64,000 bases of DNA, taken from contig NC_132892.1 in assembly GCF_030463535.1 (NCBI RefSeq), positions 34,064,609 through 34,128,608 on the forward strand, in the 5' to 3' direction. Each line of letters starts with the position of its first letter. Position 1 is the first letter of the stretch. The stretch comes from Salminus brasiliensis. Lineage: Eukaryota > Chordata > Actinopteri > Characiformes > Bryconidae. Below the pieces are notes generated by a model. The model had not been told where the DNA came from. It was given only the letters and a program-made list of their open reading frames with translations, and ran no database searches. The position numbers were made by a program, and so were the translations under genes. Below are positions 1 to 13,290 of this stretch, piece after piece.

Positions 1-1101
<1,101 letters not shown>

Positions 1102-1649
1102 GTATCAATGTGTTTCATTCCATGGTAAAATAACAGGGTGGTAAACTGCCTTGTACTTTTTCACCCCAAATAAAAGCTGAGACATATCAATTTTACATCA
1201 AACATCTGAAAATCTTTCATTTGAAACTAATTTGCTTCTCTGCTATGGCAGAGCTTAATGACAAATTGTTTTAATTATTTTTAATCAAATCTTATCACCA
1301 ACTTTTCTGTGATTTTAGTGAGACAGGTGTAAACAACCACCCACAGTCTAAATGGTCCTCACTTGTACATCACTGAACTTATGAGGCTACATGTGAGTCT
1401 GGATTGGTGAGCTGCAGTAAAAGCTGATAGAGTGCATGTGTTTGACCAAATTAGGAAATGGGGCAGTGCAGATGCACCATTTGGGACATGGTAGCAGACT
1501 GCAGATGTACCTAAATTAACACAGTGACCATAACAAATGAGCAAGGGTGTAAGGTTAACACTGAAGGTAAAGGTTATTTTCAGTATTTATGTATCTTACA
1601 TCAGAGATACATATTGAAAGATCTCAATTTGACAATTTCACTGCTTTGA

Positions 1650-2424
1650 GGCATCACCCAGGTTTCACCATATTAAGACTGTGTCTGTGCCCCGAATTAA
1701 ACCCAAACATAGAACATCTAGATCAGCTTGTTTTAATAATTTAATTAGTGTTAAATTCTCGCAATCAAACGATAACAGCAGCACCTCAGACCTAAAGCTC
1801 AGTCTACTTAACATTAGATCACTAACCTCGAAAGCAGTCATCATCAAATGAAATGATATGTGATCAGAAACTAAACGTTTTCTCCTCACTGAAACCTGGA
1901 TTAGACCTGATCAATATATAGCACTAAATGAAGCCACCCCCACAGGCTATAAATATGTACATAGCCGTAGATTATCAGGCAGAGGAGGTGGAGTATGTAT
2001 AATCTATCAGAATACACTAGAGATTATTCAAAAACACTGTAACACCTTCACTTCTTTTGAGATTATCTACATTAATATATCAAATCCAGCCACAAATTAA
2101 AATGCATTCAAGTCAAGTCAAGTCAAGTCAAGTGGGTTTATTGTCATTTCAACTACATACAGAGTACACAGTGAAACGAAACAACGTTCCTCCCGGACCA
2201 TGGTGCAACATAGACAGTGCATACAAGACACAAGTGCAACACAAACAAACAAGTGAGGACAGACAACACAGTACAGACAGAGGATAATAAATAATGACTG
2301 TAGTGTGCAAGTTGTGCAATGTGCGATAAATAGAGTCCAGTGAGGTAGTAAAGTTGTCAGTGCAAATGCTTGTGCAAAAAATGCTTCCCATGTTATCTGG
2401 GATAAATGGTTGGAAAGAGAGAGA

Positions 2425-2479
<55 letters not shown>

Positions 2480-4405
2480 TAAGATATCAGTTCAGGAGTT
2501 GAGTTGTGTTGAGGAGTCTGATGGCTTGGGGGAAGAAGCTGTTGCAGAGTCTGGTCGTGTTGGACCGGATGCTGCGGTACCTTCTTCCTGATGGCAGGAG
2601 GGAGAACAGACTGTGTGAAGGGTGGGTGGAGTCATCCACAATGCTGGTTGCTTTGCGGATGCAGCGGGTGGTGTAAATGTCCATGACGGAGGGGAGAGAG
2701 ACTCCGATGATCTTCTCAGCTGTCCTCACAATGCGTTGGAGGGACTTGCGGTCAGAGGCTGTGCAGGTCCCAAACCAGGCAGTGATGCAGCTGCTTAGGA
2801 TGCTCTCTATGGTTCCCCTATAGAAGAGGGTGAGGATGGGTGGAGGGAGACGGGCCTTTCTCAGCTTCCGGAGGAAGTAGAGACGCTTCACACTTCACAC
2901 TAAGTAATATTTATAGGCCTCCAGGGCCCTATTCTGAATCTTTAAAAGAATTTAGTGATTTTCCTGCAGACTTGGCAATGTGCAGCGACAAAGTTATAAT
3001 AGTAGGAGACTTTAATATTCACTTCAAAAAAGCAGACGATCCATTAACAAAGGCGTATGTATCAATTTTAGATTCGGTCGGCATCATACAAAATGTAACT
3101 GGACCCACACATTACTATAACCATACCCTAGATTTAGTCCTGACCCTGGGTGTTCGCATTGATCAGCTAAATATTCTACCTCAAAGCTCAGTAATATCAG
3201 ACTATTATCTGATCTCCTTTGATCTTCATCTTAGGCAAAATGTTAATTCGTCCCCCCACCACTGTCTAAAGCGCTCAATAACACCAATGACAGCTGTACA
3301 GTTTACCAAAAAACCTCCCACCCCTATCCACCTTAGCTTACACTCAGTCAGACCAAACAGAGCTCGTTAAATTAACAAACAATCTAGAAAATACCCTTTG
3401 ATCAACCTTAGACAAAGTAGCAGCGTTTAAAAGCAAAACGAGGAGGCAGTAAAGGCTCGCACCGTGGTACAGTGATCAAACGCCTACCTTAAAACAAACA
3501 GTGCGGAAACTAGAGCGCAAACGGCGGACCACCAAACTAGAGTAGTTCCACTCTGCGTGGAAAGATGGCCTTAGTCAATATAGAAAGACTCTCATTAAAG
3601 CTCGCTCAGCGTATTTGACCTCACTGATCCATAAAAACTAAAACAATCCCAGAGTTCTTTTTACTGAGATCTCTAAACTTACTAAAAGCCAGGCAGATTC
3701 TCAGAGTCTCGCTGCTTACACGCGATCACTCAGGTTTGTTGATGGTGGAGCAGATAGATGCTCCCTTCTGGCTCTCTCCTTTTAACTAGGCTGTTATAGT
3801 CAGACCTGCCGGAGTCGTCAGACACACTTTGATACTGCTCAACATTCTCTGCTCTCTATAAAATCCTTTTAGTACTAACTTTCTCTTTTTACCTTCTCAG
3901 AGTAAATGGCCGCCCGATCTGCTGGAAGATTGCCCGCTGAGGTCAAACCAGCTGCCACCTACTGGTCCAAACAGCAGGCCCCCCACCCACCACCACCCAT
4001 ACCAGACCAGCTGCACACCCTCCTACCACTGCTACCTGTTTAATGACCATGTTAAAACCTAAATGGACTCGTAACCGTCTGCCACTATTAATATCACCAC
4101 TATTAACTGTCTGTTGTATCTGGTTTGGTAATTTTTATCAATAATGTTTAAATTGTTCTGATCAGATGAGGATGGGTCCCCCCTTGTAAGTCTTGGTTCC
4201 TCCCAAGGTTTCTTCCTCCAGCTCTGAGGGAGTTTTTCCTTGCCACTGTTGCCATTGGCTTGCTCACTGGGGGTCTTTGATCCTTCATGTCTTATGTTAT
4301 TTCCTTTTTTTTCTTTGTCTTTTATTAATTACTAATTATGTAAAGCTGCTTTGTGACGACAAGAGTTGTAAAAAGCTATGCAAATAAATCTGACTTGACT
4401 TGACA
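1650..4405 (+). mobile_element. L2-like non-LTR retrotransposon, reverse transcriptase lost
   Basis: Plus-strand fragments run in order. First is the start of an apurinic endonuclease domain (about 1780-2060, translation like LLNIRSL...TETWI). After an interruption comes the rest of the endonuclease (about 2905-3370, with IYRPPGPYSE and GDFNIH). Then comes the linker (about 3590-3730) and the typical fish L2 3' end (about 4130-4405: ggttcctcccaaggtttcttc, then tgtaaagctgctttgtgacga). The reverse transcriptase between linker and 3' end is missing, and there are frameshifts, so the copy is dead. Confidence 0.8.
2105..2895 (-). mobile_element. 5'-truncated non-LTR retrotransposon nested in the L2-like element
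   Basis: On the minus strand an open frame at 2487-2891 encodes the C-terminal end of a jockey/Rex-like reverse transcriptase polyprotein (motifs RLYFLRKLRKA, TAWFGTCTASDRKSLQRIV, FSLLPSGRRYRSI). Its 3' end is a short (GACTT)n tail at about 2110-2130. A (GA)n run at 2419-2474 lies inside. It splits the L2 endonuclease, so it inserted after the L2 copy. Confidence 0.8.
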
Positions 4406-4429
4406 ATTGCTCCTTTTCCTGGCCTCACT

Positions 4430-4565
4430 GCATACTGTACCATGCCATATGCCATGGTAGGCACACCTGATTGTAGTGAAGCTCCGTAACACTGCTACAA
4501 GGACGCCTACCTGGAGACCCTACAGTTCTGAGCAGTTTGTGTAGTGTAATTGTGTGGTCTGCTGT
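4430..4565. other. No feature recognised
   Basis: Unique-looking sequence between the end of the L2-like element and the relic tail; I see no gene here. Confidence 0.4.
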
Positions 4566-4700
4566 GTTTTGACTGTTGCCTTTTGTACATGGATTGGTTG
4601 GTACTGGAGTCTAGACTCTGGTACATGGACTCTGATAGTTTTATAAACTTTAAGTACACTCTGAGTGGCCAACCCAGGTCCTGATCTGGAAAAAGAAGCC
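4512..4700 (-). pseudogene. Relic of a receptor tail exon (ITIM repeat)
   Basis: The reverse complement of about 4570-4640 reads SESMYQSLDSSTNQSMY, which is one unit of the VYQSL-type tail repeat seen in receptors A, D and E. The frame runs on to a TAG near 4512. No Ig, transmembrane or signal exon lies nearby. About 300 bp upstream on the minus strand is an orphan promoter-like module (4985-5190). I infer a collapsed gene copy. Confidence 0.5.
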
Positions 4701-4984
4701 TCTATTTTTGTAAATGCTGCAAAACCCAATTACGAAACCCAATTACTCTGTAGCTCTGCTACTGTATATATTACTCAACTCAAGCCAGTTAACCAGCTGC
4801 TTATCTGGGGAAATACAGAGGCAGTCAAATGCAAGAGGCAAAAAGTAGGCAGTTAATTTTTCTACAGTTCTGTGCCAAATGAAAGAAGCTATTATCATAA
4901 CTATGACTTTTCTGAACTGCAGTAATTTTCCCTTATATTCTGAAGATTAACTATTTTTGATGCCAATGCCATTGCCACTGTTCT

Positions 4985-5190
4985 GTGCTCCCAGTGTTCT
5001 GTGGTTCAGTTGATTCTTATTTCTTATGAGAAACACTAACCTCACAGCTCTGTTGCTTAATGCTGCCCCCCCCCTTTTGTGTTTGTGGTTGAACAAGCTG
5101 TGGTTTTATAAAAAAAAGCTTACAGCATCCCCTGTTTTAAGGTTGTTTAAGGTAGTAAGAATCATGCAATGTCTTCTAAAAAACAAAAGG
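4985..5190 (-). promoter_or_regulatory. Orphan receptor promoter-like module with imperfect hairpin
   Basis: The block cacagctctgttgcttaatg, then a C run, then an imperfect hairpin (aagctgtggtt...cttacagcatcc, 5095-5130). It is clearly similar to 22030-22280 and, for the hairpin, to 32962-33010 and 37387-37430. It resembles the upstream flank of live genes but has no gene attached. Regulatory function is inferred only. Confidence 0.4.
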
Positions 5191-5638
5191 CTACCTGTTT
5201 CATAACTCATGCATAGTCATTTAATAACACATTTATATATCTTAAGAATATTTATTAAAAGGTTGTTTAGGTAAATGCAAGATGTTAAGTGTTTTATGAA
5301 GTAATGTCATTGCACTGAAATAAGTGCAGACATCTGTTCCATTCATAGCTCTTTTATTACAACCCCTCCAAATGCATTTATGAGATTTGACCTTTATAAG
5401 AGTAAAATAAATAATAGTATAGTTAAGAACACAGTGGGATGGTTTAAGTCGAGTCATGCATGTTTTTTTTCTATAATGGACAATTTCTTTGAAAATTGTA
5501 GTCCAGGACCATTTTTGTCCAGCATCAGTTCTGAACATATGCACAAAAATAAACACAGTTATGCACTCTATAACCCCTTTAATGAATGTTTACAACATTA
5601 AATTTACACAGACTGACTCTGGTGGCTGGTGTTGGGAT

Positions 5639-6442
5639 TCAGGCTCTGGTAGACTGATAGGATTGGTTGGTGTAGGGGTTTAGAATATGGTAGACTGCAT
5701 CTAATTGGTTGATGCAGGGGTCTAGACTCTGGTAGACCGAATCTTCTGATTGGTTGGTGTTGAGGTTGTGGTAGACTGGATCCACAGTAATGTTCTGGTT
5801 TCTGGTTGGATCATTTTCATCAGCCTGGAAATAGAGGAACACACACACACATACACACACACAAAGTAATTAAAATCTTTTTCTTCATATCCAGCATGAC
5901 GCATACTGTCCTAAACAATAACTGCTCTTGGAGTGTCCAACCCAGGTCCTGGTGATCTGCTACCCTTCTGATTTTAAATACACCATTCCTAGCTCTAATG
6001 GTCAGATGATCCTGAAGGTCATGGTTAACTGGATAAGATGTGTAAGATAAGGGATGTAGCTAAGCTGTTATCAGGAGCAGGTTTGAGTAGCCCTGCATTT
6101 TTCCAACAGTGAATCAAATGATGGAGACAAATCACTCACAGTGTTTCTTCTTGTCTGCATATTGGAGGAGATGGAGTCTGCAGAACAAGAGAAGACCAAT
6201 CAAAGATCTGCATTACACCTGGAGTGGATCAAACCTTTAGTGGTAGAAATCTCTGAAACATGCAATATTATATTACAGTGTTAAATGACTACAGTTCTAT
6301 TTAAGCTTGAATCATTTATGATATTCAGACTGCTGCATATGAACTAGCATCCTAGAAATGCTTTATTACATTGTTTATGGACTAATATCTCCTATTCTGG
6401 GGTATATGAGTGAATATTGAGGTGTTTATGTACCAGTATGAT

Positions 6443-6485
<43 letters not shown>

Positions 6486-7005
6486 AAGCAGTACCTTGTG
6501 TCCTAGTGCATCCCAGTTTGTAGAAACTCAGTGTTAATCCTCCAATCAGCAGCAGACCCACACAGACACTCACAGTGATGATGATGTAGAAACCTGGAGA
6601 TGAGAGATGAGACATGGTATCAGTTTATTTTATATTCAGAAAAACAAAAACACACTCTGGAAGAGATTCAGCATAAACACGCCAGAACATCTACAGCACA
6701 CACACACACACACACGGTTTAGTAAATGTGTGACTGGATGCAGATGGACCAATGCAGAGCCTTTGTCAGGAATGAGAGTCAGGGGTAAAGTCTGGGGTGC
6801 CGGGGGTACTCGGACAGGGATGAGATCCTGACCTCTTTCTCTATCCAGAATAATGTCAGAAACAGGGTCAGGAAACTGAACCACCTGAAGAGTTTCTGTT
6901 TCTTTTCTTTTTTCTTTTTTTTGTCCTTTTTGTGCTGTCCCTTTTCTTCTTTTTGTTTTTCTCTGCCTTAGTCTTTTTCATTGTGTCCTTCTTATTATTC
7001 TTGTA

Positions 7006-7037
<32 letters not shown>

Positions 7038-9703
7038 TAATCATCAAATACAGGATCCTGATCACTAGCTGAAGCATACAGGTGTAAGAAATCTGAGATT
7101 TAAAGTACAGATACCAGTAAAACACAGGCTTACACATTACAGCCATCAATAGACATGTCTTACCATACTGTGCTGTGCTTGTAGGGATTTTCACTTTACC
7201 ATGGTGAAATTGATGATTGAGTAGACGAGTGTTCAGCAGTGTTTATATCAGCAGATATGGAAACAGTGAAAACAGAAAGCATGTTAATGACCACTGGAAT
7301 CTCAAGTAGAAATGACCAGAAGATCAGAATTTCAAATTAGAGAAAATTAAAGAAGTATTTTTTTTGCACTGAAATCAAATCTCTATATTGTAATGTGTTA
7401 CCACGTTGATCCGTGACCGATCCGAGTTTATAATTGCTCAGTTATATCAAAAGCTAATGAGAAACTGTACCAGCATGTGAGATCCTGTTGTACTGAATAG
7501 GAGTTGTTCTGTTATGAGCTGTTTAATAAATAACATTCTCTGTAATGAAAGAAACAAAGGTAATAAAGTCATGTTTCTCACCAGAAACCTGCAGCTGGAT
7601 CTCTGTGTAGCGGGTGTAATAACTGACTGGCTCTCCTCCAGCACTCACTGCACAGGAATAAACTCCTCCATCCTCTTCTCTCACATCACTGATTCTCACA
7701 CTGACCACTTTAGAGCTTCGGTCTTCAGAAATTGAGAACCTGCCTGTCTGAGAGTCTGAGGAACGGATCACTTCTGTATAATATTGACCATATTGTTTGA
7801 AGAAGAACTTGGTTTTATTCTGAAGCTCCTCTGGATAGGAACAGCTGATGGTGACGGTCTCTCCCAGATAACCAGTTACAGTCTTTAACCTTAAACAACA
7901 TGGATCTGTCAATCATATAAAGCTGATCAGTTAATCTGTAAAATTGTTATTTGCAGACATCATACAAACATCTCAGCAGCTCCATAACTGAGGAGTTACA
8001 CATGATGTGTATTATTAAAATAAGTTAATAAGTAATAATATTCAGGACATCTCTACTACAGGCTTTAGTAACTGCTTATGGTAATTATAGTAAAATTAGT
8101 TAATAATAAAATTGTTTATCAATACAAATTTAGCTTGTTTAAAATAAATAATCACCTTCATTCACCCTTAGGTTCACATCATAACTCCAACCTCCAGCTT
8201 CTTCACATCGATATAATCCAGAATCCTGTAAACTCAGGTGTCTGATGGTTGCTGTGAGGGCACCCACAGGGTTATCCACCAGAGAAAATCTGCCTTCATG
8301 AACCCCTGTGTTAAACTGTCCTCTCTGAGAAGTTATTGAATTTCCACACTCTTGCAGTGTTCTCAGTTTACAAAAACTCTTCTGTCCTCCTGCAGAGTTC
8401 TGATATTTGCAGGTTATTCGAACTTCTCCTCCTGGAAAGCCAATCACATCAAAGCAGCCCACAGGACCTGCCAATGACATTCAACACTTCATTCATCTCT
8501 CTGATCTCATTAAACACAAAAAGAGCAAAACTTTATAACAATATTCATTAATGCATCTTAAACTGTAGATGATTTGTTATGTTTGTAATTATATTTACTA
8601 ATTAGTGTATTTCAATTAATGAGTTATAAAACATTAATTCATGTTTACAAACCTTGTCTAGACTGTTTAGTTTAAGTTAGTTCTAGTTGCACTTTTTATG
8701 CTTTATATTTACCGTCTTTGTGTTGGATATCATGCACTAGTGACACTGAATGCCAATTCATGCTTCTGCATTGAAGCTACCCCACAGCCTGCACATAGCC
8801 ATGTACCCTACGCCATACCCTATGCTGTAGCCGGACGTGCACCTTCTCAGAAATGTAACTAGGCATCATTACTGCAAATGACTGCGATTGGTTCGATTGA
8901 TTGCATAATATTATTGCCTTCAAATTCAGTTGGACGAATGTGAATCATGATTACGCATACACTAATGTGAGACAAGCGGTTGCACATGACAAACCAGATC
9001 AAATATACCTGGCTTTCCTCATCCATGTCCATAAAAAAAAATAAAAATAAAAAAAAGAAATATTACCCTAGTTCTGTCTTGGTTCAACTTCTTCTGACAT
9101 CTGACATCTAGTTGTACTTTTAGTGAGAGTAAATAGTGATTTTGCTCTACCTCTAACATAATCTGCTCAGTTTGTCGCCATCATTTGTAAAAAATACACC
9201 AAGAGTGTCACACAGTGGCAATAAACTCCACACATCAGACTAGTGGTTGGCTGCAAAACTGTATAAAGTATAAACGCTCATAACGTCATAGGCCACTTGT
9301 GCAGGCCATGCTGTAGACGGTGTGTTGGGTCAATGCAGAAGCAGAAATTGGCCTTCAGAACAGGCCTTAAAACATATAAGACTTTAGAATAGGCCACTTA
9401 GCACTATATATGTATTTTATACCATAACAGAGCTCAGAAACAGGTTGAGTGTGCAAGTCAGACAATACACAAACACACTCAGCTCAATCACCGCTATATT
9501 AAGCTGAAAGTACTCCACATTGACCAATCCAGCTAATTAGAAATCATTAAAATCACTTTAGGCAATGTGGATTGAGTCCATGTACTAATCAATCAAGGGT
9601 CTTAAAAGCAAATGTAGTTGTGTTGTGTGGTTTGAGCTTCTGTAGGTTAATCTGAGATCTGACCTGAAATCAGGTGGAGGGTGAAGATGAGGGGGATCTT
9701 CAT
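5639..9703 (-). CDS. Receptor A: CMRF35-like/pIgR-like Ig receptor with ITIM-type tail
   Basis: Predicted type I membrane receptor of about 342 residues. Exons (minus strand): 9664-9703 signal peptide (MKIPLIFTLHLIS), 8156-8467 Ig domain 1, 7582-7905 Ig domain 2, 7164-7193 stalk, 6495-6593 transmembrane, 6140-6177, 5639-5824 tail. All splice sites are GT/AG and phases agree. Domain 1 (about residues 14-117) has the family's two disulfide pairs (ITC...YRC and SFC...QEC). Domain 2 (118-225) starts DPCC and has ISCSYP...YSC. The transmembrane segment FYIIITVSVCVGLLLIGGL has no charge. The tail holds DPVYHNL, DSVYQSL and DAVYHIL; the middle one fits the ITIM pattern SxYxxL. A frameshift in the last repeat gives the end NQSYQSTRA. 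The 30-nt stalk exon is the least certain. Inhibitory phosphatase recruitment is inferred from the motif. Confidence 0.85.
6450..7036. repeat. Microsatellites in introns of receptor A
   Basis: A (GT)n run at about 6450-6486, a (CA)n run at about 6695-6716 and an (AAT)n run at about 7004-7036 lie in introns around the transmembrane exon. They explain several spurious open frames. Confidence 0.9.
8520..9660. other. Intron 1 of receptor A, no further exon seen
   Basis: AT-rich intron between signal and first Ig exon. I found no additional exon or recognisable transposon. Confidence 0.45.
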
Positions 9704-10634
9704 CCTGGTCTAAAGCTCAACCTCAGTGATCCAGTCCACTCTTCTCCAAGGTCTCTCCTGTGCTTTGTAGAGAGAAACAATTCTGATCAGATAAATCAGT
9801 TCATGTAAAGAGCTTCTGATTAATGGTCATTTCTTGTTTAAGATACGAGTCAGATATTTAGCTTCACAGTTCTTCTCTTTATCCCCACCAACCAGACACC
9901 AAGCGGAAGTCACACTTCACGGTCATATTCACTCATATATGCACACAGTTTCTAGACCAAAATACAGCATTCCCATTGTACACATTTCGACCCATTTTCA
10001 CTTCTCATGTACCAAACTGGCCTAAAAGCTCCATCATACTTTCATTTAACGTCAGTGGCCAAACATCATCTGTGGTTTTGCTCTCATTAGGGCTGTTTTG
10101 GCCAACTGAGCAGCTCATCACCTCCAGACTTTGCTAGTTATGGGAACCAGGCCAGTGTTCGCAAAAAGGCAGCTCAAACTCTGCACATGACGTACTGAAA
10201 AAAGCAAAAGCAAACAGAGATCCAGGATGAGCTAAAAGCTAAACACTAGGCAAGGGGCTTTTACCATCTCCTTTTCATCATCGATGAACCAAACTGGAGC
10301 TAAAACACACATCAAAAGGAAATGCAGAAACCCAAACCGGGCAAGTGAGCAGATGCTTGGCTTCAGTCATGAGACCAGCAACACAAAACTTGAGAATAAT
10401 GATAAATTTACATTTTAATTTTAATAAAAGAAACATACATTTTCCCCACAAGCCCAAAATCCATGTTTCATTCTGAGGTAAAATAACAGAGTGGTAAATA
10501 GACTTGTTAAACCACATCTGAGCATTCTGCACTCCACACAAAGCCACACTTGTTATCTAAAACAACAACAACAACCTACTAATGTAGCTTCAGCAAATAA
10601 CAACCTAAATATTCAATACATGTATTATTTCACA

Positions 10635-11025
10635 AAATTCGCTTAAGGTTTATAGTCGGATAAGACTAAGATTGAGCTTTTTGGCCACAATGACCAGACA
10701 TTAGTTTGAAAACATGCAGGTCATTTAACCCCATGAACACTGTACCAACCTTTAAGCATATTGGTGGTAGCATCTATCCACTATTTTGCTGCCGGTAGAA
10801 CTGGCACAATGCACAAAAGGAGTACAAAAATAAGGATGGAGAAGAACTACTTTGGAGTTCATCAGCAGAACCTCAAACCATCAGCTTGACCGTTGAAAAC
10901 TGGACACAACTGGGTGTTCCAACAGGACATTGACTTCAAATGCACATTAGTGACGACCATCATGAAGCTTTTGGAATGGTCTTCCTGACCGTCCTGACAT
11001 TAGACTCACCAAAAAAAAAAAACCT
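10635..11025 (+). mobile_element. Decayed Tc1/mariner transposase fragment
   Basis: The plus strand shows Tc1 transposase wording in broken frames: an ATTGAGCTTTTTGGCCACAA block (IELFGHN), a catattggtggtagcat block (degenerate GGGSI), tgttccaacaggacat (FQQD) and a later cttttggaatggtcttcctg (LEWSS). Frameshifts and stops make it non-functional. Confidence 0.6.
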
Positions 11026-11348
11026 AAAACGAATGTGCATAAAAGTCAGGTTTGTGCCAGGAAACTTCTAATCTCACTGAATTCTACTAGTTCTGCCAAG
11101 AACAATCAAAAAAACAATTCTGAAGGTTGTTGATTGCTACCAACAGCATCTGGTTAAGAGATAGATATAAACTAGACATCAGGTCCATGATGAGTGTAAA
11201 GTAAAACTTGCGACCACAACTGTACTTTGAGCCAAATAAGACTCGGGTATGGCTGCAATAAAGTCATGTAGATTATTTTGAAATAAAACATCTGACCTGA
11301 GATGTGACAAAAAAGTGGCTCTTCAGATCCACAAACATTCAGATGAAC

Positions 11349-11622
11349 TTAGTGTTTGCTCTTCTTCTCCTGAGTGAAGTCTTGAAGTAATCCATAGTAG
11401 TCCGTCTCTGCCTCCAGTTTTCTCTGGTTTGGTTTGTTGGTGGCTCTTTCTAAGAATTGGGTTCTGTCAGAGAGGTTAACCTCAATGCTCCCCCCACTAC
11501 TTACATCATATCGGCTTCTTATGCACCACCTGAATTGCTTCATTTCTCTCTCTCTGTTGTATCTGTGGTCATTCAGTGGTTCTTCTGCTGAAGTGCTAAA
11601 ATAGATCACTGCATCCTCTGCT
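11349..11622 (-). CDS. Unrecognised terminal-exon-like open frame
   Basis: A minus-strand frame of about 90 codons ends in TAA at 11349-11351. Directly upstream is a possible acceptor (AAAAAGCAG|AGGATGCA). Reading begins EDAVIYFSTSAEEP and ends TDYYGLLQDFTQEKKSKH. It has two tyrosines in motif-like settings (VIYFST, DYYGLL), so it could be an orphan receptor tail. I recognise no family. No partner exons were found between it and the GIMAP genes. It could also be chance. Confidence 0.25.
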
Positions 11623-11909
11623 TTTTGATTTCGGATAATGGAGGAAACTCATCATAAAAATGAAATTAGCACATAGATGAAGTATATAATACTTTAGAAG
11701 TTGGTTTTCCAAGACAGGGGTAAGGCCTAGTCCTGGACTTTGCAGCATGGTGACTGTGATTCTCTACTGAAAAGAAAATAACATACTTCAGGATTTGGCT
11801 TTGTTCTTGTCGGGGAAACCAACCCAACACACTTACCCTTATTAATAGTGTTTCAGTAATCATTTCAATAATTTAAAAAAATCCATATTGCTCACTTAAA
11901 TCAGTGTGC

Positions 11910-12225
11910 CATACACTATATGGACAAAAGGTATCCTTCTTATGTTTCGACTGTCCAGAAAAGGCTTTAGAGCACTGCTGTAAGGATTTGATTTGACTCT
12001 GTGACAAGAGCGTTAGTAACATCCTCAACTCCCCAACTCATCCAAAAAGTACTGGATGGAGCTCCACCACAATCATTCCAGAGAACACAGTTCTTCCCCT
12101 GTTCCACAGCTCAATGCTGGGGGGCTTTATACCCCTCTAGCCCACGCCTGGCATTATTAGGCAGCATAGTGCCAATAGGTTCATGTTTATCTGCTCCTAG
12201 AGACCTATTCTATTAGCAATCCTAC
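11910..12225 (+). repeat. MITE-like dispersed repeat, copy 1
   Basis: Starts with cactatatggacaaaaggta and contains the family core ggctttatacccctctagcc, then a tggcattattaggcagcat block. Other copies lie at 20400, 21655, 31515, 49643, 50755, 55945, 58379, 59514 and 60215. Confidence 0.7.
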
Positions 12226-12229
12226 ATCC

Positions 12230-13285
12230 CACAAATGTTTAGATGAATCCACAAAGATTGAACAAAGATTTAATTCTTTGTTCAAGAATTAAATCAATCC
12301 ATCCATATGATATTAGGGCATTTTTTATTAGGATTATTACACTTAACAAGAGTCAAGTAGGTTTACACATCTTATTCACAATAAAAGCAGGACGTGTTCT
12401 GTAAGTGTATATTGACTAAATTAATTGAAGTGTCCATTTTTACAAGATTATTAAATATTAAAAGAAACTAAATAAGTGTTCATCATTGTGTAATTATTTG
12501 TGTAGAATAGAGCAACACCTGCTACAGCTGTAGTAAAAACACAGTACAAGACTATTCAACCTACTTAAAGGCTACATTTGTATGGATTACACTTTAAACC
12601 AAGTGACTGCAAATGGAAGTAAATTTTCAATATGTAATATTTTCCTTTAAAATAATAAAAACTGAAAGCTGCTGCTTGCATAAGTGGAGTCTGTTGGGGT
12701 AAGTTTCTACCAGCTTTTAGAAGGGATTTTCACCCATTCCTATTGAAGATCTGCTCTAGGTGTTCAAGTTGGTTGGATAATGCTTGTGGTCATAAGTCGG
12801 ATTGAGATCTGGACTTTGGTTTAGCCACTGTGGGACATTCACTTTTTTCTGGTCACTCACTTTTTTCCAGTTTCAAGCTTGTGCAAAGTGACTGTTAGCA
12901 TGGCTGTTGCTGCACTTACAAGTATTAGGTTTTGAAGGACAGCCTTGCCTAGACAGTATCAGCTCAGCTAAAATGTACACGCCCATAAGGTTAGCCCAAC
13001 TGGGAACCAGAAAGTTTTTCTTGGCTTCCATGTTGGTCCCCCATATGGATGCCCTGCAAGGACAGTGAGGTGACCAAGAGGGATGGAATATAAGCAACAT
13101 CTGGGTTGTACACTGCAAATGGGGCCTAGATGGAACCCATGTGAGATGATGAATAATGGTAAATAAAAAACTGCTGACTGCTCCAAACTTCTATCCAATC
13201 TAAGCCTTTCCTGTCTTGTGTAATTTGTAATCCAGTTAATCTTATGACATTTAAGAAGGTTGAATATGACAGTGATGTCTATATT
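12230..13285. other. Gap upstream of GIMAP cluster 3' end, nothing confident
   Basis: AT-rich sequence. Two overlapping minus-strand frames at 12873-13198 have no recognisable domain and look like chance or an unidentified repeat. Confidence 0.4.
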
Positions 13286-13290
13286 CAGAA

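Noticed and set aside
2057-2591. Plus-strand small proteins, including an Arg/Glu repeat
   Set aside because: Come from the (GA)n run and the antisense of the nested retrotransposon.
12873-13198. Two overlapping minus-strand frames as a small gene
   Set aside because: No domain, no splice context, frames overlap, probably an unidentified repeat.
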